Shown here in pieces: positions 30,242-31,582 of a DNA stretch of 31,582 nucleotides (the first letter of the stretch is position 1; each line of letters opens with the position of its first letter). This DNA is from an uncultured Tissierellia bacterium. GTDB lineage: Bacteria; Bacillota; Clostridia; Tissierellales; Peptoniphilaceae. The stretch covers positions 1-31,582 of the forward strand of contig CABTYV010000012.1 in the NCBI GenBank assembly GCA_902489145.1, given 5' to 3'. The position numbers and the translations under genes are program-made. The notes beneath the pieces were generated by a model. The model searched no databases. It was not told the DNA's origin and worked only from the letters and a program-made list of their open reading frames with translations.

Positions 30242-31429
30242 TCAGGCCTGAGTCACCTCCGCTATTTCTGCTTCACTGAGCCCAAAACGACGGAGGACGG
30301 CCTTGCTGTGAAAACCGGTTGGTACACCGCTGTGCGCATACTTAACCGGCGTCTCGGAAAGCGCGATGGGATTGCCCAACTGAGCAATGCTGCCCTGATG
30401 ATTGTACAGGGGTACCTCCGGGAAAAGCCCGTGGGCCTTAAATCGTTCATCGGCCCTTGCTTCATCCAAATCCAGAACCGGCTCCACGCAGCAATCCACC
30501 TCAGAAAAGAGCGCCGTCCACTCCTGTCGGCTTTTCTCTAGGAATTTCTCTCGGAAGGCTTCCTTGATCTCCTTCTTTCTGGTTTTTAGCGCTTGCCCGT
30601 CCGCCCACTGCGGAAAACCCAATGTCTCGCAAAGGGCTCGAAAAAACTTAGGCTCTAAGGCTCCGACGCTCATATAGCCCCCGTCCCGCGTTTCATAAAA
30701 ATCATAGAGACTGCCGCCATTGAGCAGTCCTTCCTCCCGCTTGACTAAGGCCGCTCCGGCAAGGTGCGCCGCCCCATCCATAGAGTGAAAAGGAATCAGC
30801 CCATCCGCCATGGCGATATCCAGGTATTGTCCCTGACCTGTCGTCTGTCGTGCATAGGCCGCTGCTAAAATACCCACGACCGCATTCATGGCCCCCGCTG
30901 CTACATCGGCCATTTGGAAGTTATAAAGAGCGGGTCCTTCTTCCCGATGACCGGCCGCCCCCAAAATACCGGAACGGGCCAGGTAATTGATATCATGACC
31001 CGCCCGGGCAGAGTCCTGACCATAGCCTGTAATTGAACAATAGATTATACGGGGATTGATCCTCTGAAGCGTTTCGTAGTCGATCCCCAGCTTTTTCATC
31101 ACGCCCGGTCGGAACTGCTCGACCACCACGTCATACTCCTGGATCATCTCCTTTACGAGGGCCAGCGCACGCGGCTTCTTTAAATTTAAGTAAATCGATT
31201 GCTTATTGCGGCCCAACCAGGACCAAACCCCACTGACCTCTGTCCCCTCGATGATGGGGGACCACTCCTTGACCAAATCCCTTCGACCCGGCGCGCTCAC
31301 GGATAAAACCTCTGCCCCCAAATCTGCCAGCATCATCGTTGCATAAGGGCCAGGAAGCAAGGTTGAAAAATCTAAAATTTTCAGGCCAGCGAGCGCTCCA
31401 GGTTGCTTATGGCAATCACCGTTCGGCAA
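30242..31429 (-). CDS. Family III CoA-transferase (CaiB/BaiF, racemase-like)
   Basis: 395 aa with family III CoA-transferase features: LKILDFSTLLPGPYATMMLADLGAEV at 17-42 in two parts, NLKKP, RPGVMKKLG, YCSITGYGQ and the catalytic aspartate D175 in MADVAAGAMNA, which forms the aspartyl-CoA anhydride. The family moves CoA between carboxylic acids or, as in alpha-methylacyl-CoA racemase, inverts a branched acyl-CoA; GHDINYLARSG resembles the racemase side. The start is TTG 31429: AGGAGG at about 31438-31443 is well spaced, and no ATG or GTG fits. It lies just after a 5S rRNA terminator, so its transcription may depend on read-through or a weak promoter (TTTACT, 17 bp, TTATCA). It faces the ACAD operon and could supply its acyl-CoA (inference). 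Confidence 0.88.
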   Translation of the reverse strand: MPNGDCHKQPGALAGLKILDFSTLLPGPYATMMLADLGAEVLSVSAPGRRDLVKEWSPIIEGTEVSGVWSWLGRNKQSIYLNLKKPRALALVKEMIQEYDVVVEQFRPGVMKKLGIDYETLQRINPRIIYCSITGYGQDSARAGHDINYLARSGILGAAGHREEGPALYNFQMADVAAGAMNAVVGILAAAYARQTTGQGQYLDIAMADGLIPFHSMDGAAHLAGAALVKREEGLLNGGSLYDFYETRDGGYMSVGALEPKFFRALCETLGFPQWADGQALKTRKKEIKEAFREKFLEKSRQEWTALFSEVDCCVEPVLDLDEARADERFKAHGLFPEVPLYNHQGSIAQLGNPIALSETPVKYAHSGVPTGFHSKAVLRRFGLSEAEIAEVTQA

Positions 31430-31471
31430 CGATTCTACCTCCTTTGATAATTGATTCAGCGAGATAAAGTA

Positions 31472-31496
31472 AAGCCCCGAGCATTGCTCGGGGCTT
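31472..31496 (-). terminator. rRNA operon terminator
   Basis: AAGCCCCGAGC (31472-31482), loop ATT, GCTCGGGGCTT (31486-31496): a perfect 11-bp stem. On the minus strand it is followed by TTTACTTTATC. It lies about 5 bp after the 5S rRNA 3' end and 42 bp before the CoA-transferase start. Confidence 0.85.
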
Positions 31497-31501
31497 CCCT
31501 A

Positions 31502-31582
31502 TTTGGCGATGTCCTACTCTCCCAGGCCGTCTCCAGCCAAGTACCATCGGCGCTCAGAGGCTTAACTTCTGTGTTCGGAATG
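31502..31582 (-). rRNA. rrf: 5S rRNA, 3' part (continues beyond the right edge)
   Basis: The minus strand reads CCGAACACAGAAGTTAAGCC, then GCGCCGATGGTACTTGG and GGGAGAGTAGGACATCGCC, the conserved 5S loop and helix segments. About 80 of some 117 nt are inside the window. The exact 3' end is uncertain by two or three bases. 23S and 16S genes probably lie to the right. Confidence 0.95.

Overview
The window (GC about 50% by eye) looks like chromosome of a Gram-positive anaerobe of the Clostridia/Tissierellia type. The evidence is a SCIFF peptide with its maturase (a near-signature of Clostridia), a secreted CAP protein with CWB2 cell-wall-binding repeats, an OatA-like O-acetyltransferase, AGGAGG ribosome sites with some GTG and TTG starts, and no sign of an outer membrane. 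I see no phage, IS element, integrase or CRISPR array.

Layout: 1-108 is the tail of a CWB2-repeat protein, followed by an Orn/Lys/Arg decarboxylase-family enzyme. 1586-3410 is the SCIFF locus: strong promoter, 47-aa six-cysteine precursor, intercistronic terminator, radical SAM maturase, terminator. 3445-10956 (minus) holds a secreted CAP/CWB2 protein downstream of a tightly packed run of membrane metallophosphoesterase, MORN protein, OatA-like acyltransferase, pdp and cdd. 11082-11948 is a stand-alone radical SAM protein. 11971-15030 (minus) is a copper operon: a CsoR-box promoter, then CopA carrying a CopZ-like domain with its own internal start, then csoR. 15041-21491 (minus) is a four-gene operon: a translational GTPase fused to a YacP/Rae1-type NYN nuclease domain, a tandem PII-like protein, a YhaO/SbcD-like nuclease and a membrane-embedded YhaN/SbcC-like ATPase. 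21584-25072 holds trmL (+), pepT (-), tRNA-Thr(CGT) (+), and a 48-aa charged ORF leading an M42 aminopeptidase (+). nagA (-) follows at 25129-26265.

26385-30222 is the least familiar part: a + strand operon behind palindromes and an extended -10 promoter. It encodes an acyl-CoA-dehydrogenase-like flavoprotein, a PhnD/SsuA-fold binding protein with no signal peptide, a core MetE-like zinc methyltransferase and a cysteine-free OsmC-like protein. The last three genes overlap one another. A CaiB/BaiF CoA-transferase (-) faces it, and the window ends in the 3' part of a 5S rRNA gene (-) with its terminator.

How genes may work together: ScfB cross-links ScfA into a thioether peptide. CsoR represses copA until Cu(I) enters, when CopA exports it and CopZ delivers it. 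The GTPase-NYN operon joins ribosome targeting, RNA cleavage, PII-type metabolite sensing and DNA repair, which suggests a stress role (inference). PepT, the M42 peptidase, NagA, Pdp and Cdd are peptide, amino-sugar and nucleoside scavenging enzymes. The 26.5-30.2 kb operon looks like an uncharacterised small-molecule pathway and, with the GTPase-NYN operon, is the best candidate for new biology. No searches were run; assignments rest on motifs and recall of families.
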